DNA from: Sequoia sempervirens
Lineage: Eukaryota; Streptophyta; Pinopsida; Cupressales; Cupressaceae
DNA length: 64,000 nucleotides
Direction: 5' to 3'
Assembly (NCBI GenBank): GCA_007258455.2
Contig: VDFB02193867.1
Span: 571,669,778 to 571,733,777 of the forward strand
The notes beneath the pieces are model-generated. The model was not told where the DNA came from and searched no databases. It saw only the letters and a list, made by a program, of their open reading frames with translations. Of this stretch, positions 59,910 to 64,000 are shown piece by piece; position 1 is the stretch's first letter, and the number at the start of each line of letters is the position of its first letter. The position numbers were made by a program, and so were the translations under genes.

Positions 59910-60300
59910 TCCTAGATGCGCTACCTTGTAGCCTAAAAGCGCTAAAACCCTAAATGTGCAAAAATTTTCCCTAAATGCGCTAAAACCCTAGATGCACCAT
60001 TATGTGGTCTGAAAGTGCTAAATTAGTTACTCTATGCACCATTTCCCTAAAAGCGCTAAATCACTAATCAAATGCACCATTTTATCTACCTGATGCGCTA
60101 GAACCCTAAAAGTGCTATTTTGATCCCCAAATGCGCTAATGTACAAATTTTCTATCGGCATCTTATATGTGCTAGTTTGACTATCAAATGCACTAAACTA
60201 CGTAAAACCTAAAAGTGTTATTTTCTAACCTATATGCGCTAAAAGAAAGCTCGAATGCACTATTCTATTTCCTAAAAGCATGAAAACGGCCAGTGAAAAC
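59910..60300 (-). repeat. AGCGCAT motif array, inverted relative to the sense leader
   Basis: On the + strand this region reads as repeated CCCTAAATGCGCTAAAA. On the minus strand it is TTTTAGCGCATTTAGGG, matching 16 of 17 bases of TTTTAGCGCATCTAGGG at 46769-46785 in the sense leader. About a dozen variants are present. It lies upstream of the antisense PMD exon, in the direction of that gene. Confidence 0.82.
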
Positions 60301-60828
60301 CTAAATTCGTGCTAAAATCATTCAAAAATAGATTGAAAACAAAAAATTTCAAAGCACAAAGGGTCAAATTGACTCACTGGTGGGCCATATGCGGCTAGTC
60401 TTTGATATCGGCAGGCCCACTCAAATCTATGCCTATGATACGAGATCTCCATCTCACCAAGTCACCATTAAAGCAAAAAGTTTCTAAAAGTCAAAAAGTG
60501 AAAATAACTTGCCTTTTCACCCTTTTACCTTTTAAGGGTCAAACAAAGTGGGTTTTTGGTGGCATTTTTTTCAACTAGGGCATCTTTTCATCAATTATCG
60601 AAAGCTAAATCACTGCATCCCTCTCATCATCCAAATTTCATCATCGACTCAATATTTTTCTCATCATTAGTGATTTATCTCCCGAGGGGGCATCATCACT
60701 ATCAAGAACATTTTTTTTAATCAGGGGCATATCAGTTAAAATTTTCTGATCAGGGACAAAATCAAACACAACAAAATTTCAAAAGCAAGAATATTTTCTT
60801 TGAAGCAATGCATTTCACACATCACTTC

Positions 60829-60842
60829 AAAGAGGGAAAAAA
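60829..60842 (+). promoter_or_regulatory. Polypurine tract of element 2
   Basis: AAAGAGGGAAAAAA directly precedes the 3' LTR start TGTATATG. It is the plus-strand primer site. Confidence 0.9.
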
Positions 60843-62018
60843 TGTATATGCATAAAATTGGTCATGTTTAATTAATCTTGGCATTTAATTAAATATTTAT
60901 TATTTAATTAATCTCTCTAAAAGTCCTCTACATATGATTAAATTTAATTAATTTAATTATATTGTTCATTCACTTTATTCTTTTGCCATGATTAAACAAA
61001 TCAACTTTATTTAATTATTCCACATTCATATGTCTGCTTGATTAATTAAATAAATACTTTTTATTTATTATAATTAATTATCACCTTCTGGATTTAATTA
61101 AGTCTTTTGATTTAATTAAATTCAAACATTTCTTTTCTCCTATTCAAAATCTTTCTTCTAATTAATTAAATATTTTATTTAATTAATTTCATTTACATGT
61201 CATTTCCTAAAAATTTAATTAAATATCCTTTGTATCTTTTCAAATCATAATTAAATATTTTATTTAATTATGAAATTTTTTATTATTATCCAAATCTTGA
61301 TTGAATATCTTATTTGATTAAGAAAAATCTTCCATGTCACCAATAAATGAATAATGAATTTAGTAAATTCATTATTTATCTTCAAAATATTTCCAAAATC
61401 TCACAAAAAGATGATTTTTACAATTCATCTTTATCATCTTATCTTATCTCTTTTTCGAAAAAGGAAACAAAGTTTGTTTTCTATTTTCTTCTATTTTTCT
61501 CTCTGGTCTTATCCATCTTCGACCGTTCGATCTGCCAGGAATTTTCATAGCTATTGATAACATCAGCCAATTAGAATCTTTTGAAAGCTCTATAAATATT
61601 CCTATAAATCCAAGCATTGGTTACCTACAACTTATAATACACACATTCGAGAATAGTTGCATGATAGTATTCTAGCATTCTAGCATTGTCTTTATCATCT
61701 TTAGCTTTCAAAATCTCGTAATCTTTCATTTTAGCAATCATGTTTAGTATCAACACAAACATATCTTAGCATAGCATTGCATGCATTCATATTCAATCTC
61801 GTTCTCTAGGAAGACTATTTGTTGAGCCTAGCATACAAATCTGAGAGCAAGTTGGAATCGACAAAAACACTGGAGATAGAAGACGATAGGACGACATCAA
61901 CTACAAAATATTGAGTTTGTATCTCTATTATTTTAATATTCTGTTTTGATTTAATATTTTATCGGTGTGTTTTGATTTATTTAATATACATTTGATAAAC
62001 CATAAAATTGATCACACA
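60843..62018 (+). repeat. 3' LTR of element 2 (1176 bp)
   Basis: It is the same as 44100-45283 apart from about 3% base changes and a few one-base indels in the part compared. The target duplication CCATT follows at 62019-62023. Confidence 0.95.
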
Positions 62019-62206
62019 CCATTAACCCAAAATTTCTCACACCCAAAATCTGCAAACAACCCATCAAAACAACAAATTCAAAGCCCTCAGATTTGCAATA
62101 TACAACCTGCAAAACCCTCATATCTTGCCATGCCTTTCATTCTCTCATGCAATGCATAGATTCAAACTTAAACAATATTTTTCTCAACCAAGGGTTATAC
62201 AACCAC

Positions 62207-62226
62207 AACCTTGCTTTGATACCACT
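62207..62226 (-). promoter_or_regulatory. Primer-binding site of the copia element
   Basis: On the minus strand the LTR end is followed by AGTGGTATCAAAGC, one base different from the initiator methionine tRNA site TGGTATCAGAGC used by most copia elements. It fixes the element orientation as minus. Confidence 0.85.
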
Positions 62227-62844
62227 TTTTGGAAACTTGCAGCCATTTAAAGACAACTTCCACATAACCCGAAAGAGAAATCTATGCAACTAAGTATTTT
62301 GAATCCACATGCAAGAGAATAGACAACATACCCATGAAAATATGACACAAGATATACCCTGGGAAAACCCAGCCTCCAAAAGCATCCATCTCTCATGAAT
62401 TATTCAGCAATAAAGATTACAATACATCTTTAGAGTTTCCATGAACACCATTGAAGCAACAAGCCCTCTCCAAGCAATCCATTTGAATAAGAATGCAACC
62501 ACACATCCCATGCCATGCTTCAAACCCTCACAAATGCTAACCAGAGCTAACCTGCCAATTGATCAACCTAAACAACTACCTTTGTGGTTGCTTTTATAGA
62601 AGCAAGCTCCCACAAAACCACTAAGTGGTATTACACAAAACTATGTGACTAAAATCATGAGATTAAAAAACCATGTCCCCATATTTAATATTGGGTACTT
62701 TATTTATTTATTTTCCCCAATATTAAATAATTACATTTTAGCAACTTAACTTATGTCCCAATGTTACATGCAACATAAAGTGGCCCCAAGAATAATTATA
62801 TTAAATACATTATGCAAGGTGTACAAAACACCTTTTTCCTAACA
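62227..62844 (-). repeat. Copia LTR, right copy (5' LTR of the minus-strand element)
   Basis: Homologous to 26132-26761 and 26762-27384. It ends CCTAACA at 62844, followed by the target duplication ATGAC. Confidence 0.88.
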
Positions 62845-62849
62845 ATGAC

Positions 62850-64000
62850 CACTTAATTCCTTTAGAAACGCACTCTGGTAGTAATGTGGAGACTTCGTAG
62901 AACTACACAAATCACCACTGTAGTTATAGGAAACACTTGGATTCCCACTCGGCTTTGAAAAACTTCCAAAAATTTATCTGTGACCTTTTTAAAAAGTTCA
63001 TAAACCTTAGGTACGGGCCTCCAACCCTTTAAAGAGAGACTCCAGAACATGCAGAAAGTTACAATAAAACTCCAAGATACCACCCGACTTAAGAAAACAG
63101 GGAAGAAAAGAATTGTGGTGGTAAAATGGGAAGTTAGGCAAAATGACAAAAACACCGCCCAAGTTAGAAAAAATCAACAAAACACCACTCACATAAAGAC
63201 TTAGCCGGAATTTAACATGGGGGTGCCAACTTACAAGGAGGGGTCCCAAAATTTAGACAACAAATGGGAAGGAAAACATCTCTTCCCTCCATATTATCAC
63301 AAAATGATAAAAGAAATGTTTAAAAAATAAAAGTTCATAGGTTATCCTTTCACATTCTATACTTTACCTCCTTTTCAAAAAATAATTTCCATCGTTTTGT
63401 CTTTCCATTTTCAAATTTCCTTTATTTTCCTCTTTATTCAAAATAATCTACACACTTTGAATAAAGAAAAACTATATTTTTAGGCTACCTCTCCCTTATC
63501 ACTTTTTGCACTCACTCAAACGATTTGGAGAAGATGCACAAACCACCTTGTTCTATGCCTAAAATATGCATTCATTAATCATGCCAATAGACTTCCATGA
63601 TGCATTATGTATTTGTATTCATAACCCATAAGATTTTTATGAATCCATACCAATGTATTTTTTATTGGAAAGGATATCATATATATCCCATGCTATCATA
63701 GATACCCCAACTAGTACACACTAAATTTTTTCATGTAAGACACATGTTTCCATAGCTACCATATATCCCCCATAACTTAATTCATAAAGTCTAACTCTAC
63801 CAAGTTTAATTTTGTGTTGATTGAATTGATCTCTATTGATTTATACCCTATTTTTGTAAAACATACAAGACCTATATGTTTATTTATACCTTCTAATCAC
63901 AATCTATGATAGGGCCCAAGAAAATTCCAATTTTATGATAAAGATATAATTTTTTGCATCTAGATCTCTTATAGGCTTAAATAAAGGCTCCAACATATTA
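62850..64000. other. Right flank, no gene recognised
   Basis: Short minus-strand frames at 62862-63249 are not linked to a known domain. The remainder is AT-rich. I see no repeat ends here. Confidence 0.5.

Larger units (their letters stand above)
44100..62018 (+). mobile_element. Ty3/gypsy LTR retrotransposon, Tat lineage (element 2)
   Basis: Element 2 is 17.9 kb and complete at both ends: LTRs 44100-45283 and 60843-62018, target duplication CCATT at 44095-44099 and 62019-62023, a primer site after the left LTR and a purine tract before the right one. Internal order is a 2.4-kb leader, gag, protease, G-patch-like segment, reverse transcriptase, two RNase H domains and integrase, then 2.5 kb of simple repeats, an antisense PMD gene and a repeat-rich antisense leader. 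LTRs differ by about 3% in the first 480 bases, mostly transitions, so it is much younger than element 1. Stops and frameshifts make it non-autonomous now. Confidence 0.94.
26132..62844 (-). mobile_element. Copia-type LTR element, minus strand, split by two later insertions
   Basis: The outermost LTR copies are 26132-26761 and 62227-62844, with the same five bases ATGAC outside both (26127-26131 and 62845-62849). On the minus strand the primer site (TGGTATCAAAGC) follows the right-hand LTR and a purine tract (CAAGTGGGAGAA) precedes the left-hand LTR at 27384, so transcription would run right to left. Without the CACTA element and element 2, about 6 kb remains: three LTR copies and about 4.1 kb of internal DNA in three pieces (27385-29826, 42615-44099, 62019-62226). 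No copia integrase or reverse transcriptase was recognised in these pieces, so it looks like a non-autonomous (LARD-like) element. Confidence 0.8.

Overview
This window is plant nuclear DNA made almost entirely of transposable elements, many nested in one another. I found no intact host gene. It is AT-rich, with spliceosomal-type introns, long plant-type LTR retrotransposons, a CACTA-type DNA transposon, and relics of plant genes (a farnesyl diphosphate synthase exon, COG1 exons, PPR repeats). The mass of old nested elements suggests a large-genome seed plant, possibly a gymnosperm; the species is an inference I cannot confirm.

Layout. 1-2979: no gene recognised. 2985-14328: a complete but decayed Ty3/Tat-type LTR retrotransposon (element 1, + strand), bounded by the 5-bp target duplication TCTAT; its two LTRs differ by roughly 11% in the first 390 bases by eye. 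14334-19918: LTR-like fragments, a degenerate short-motif array and AT-rich DNA. 19935-23132: a 5'-truncated LINE (+) with a 16-bp target duplication; it ends an ORF2-type RNase H and then carries a further long reading frame. That frame is interrupted by a second, inverted LINE-derived insertion (21792-22490) with its own 21-bp duplication. 26132-62844: a copia-type element on the minus strand (target duplication ATGAC, three LTR copies, no pol seen). It was split by two later insertions: a CACTA transposon (29827-42614) carrying host gene fragments, and a second Ty3/Tat element (element 2, 44100-62018, +, target duplication CCATT, LTRs about 3% different in the first 480 bases). 62850-64000: no gene recognised.

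The two Tat elements share an architecture. On the + strand they carry gag (shortened in element 1), protease, a G-patch-like motif, reverse transcriptase, gypsy RNase H, a second RNase H of the Tat lineage, and integrase. Between integrase and the 3' LTR each carries a long minus-strand gene with a plant mobile domain (PMD). In element 1 this antisense gene has a plausible TATA box, a 27-codon first exon and two introns with good splice sites. In both elements the first-intron or leader region of the antisense gene repeats, in its own orientation, motifs found in the sense LTR or leader. This mirrored-leader arrangement is the most interesting pattern in the window.

All coding regions are broken. 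Many stops could have come from CAG, CAA, CGA or TGG by a C-to-T change (on either strand), as expected for long-methylated transposons. Boundaries supported by LTR ends, purine tracts and target duplications are firm; domain limits inside decayed frames are approximate.
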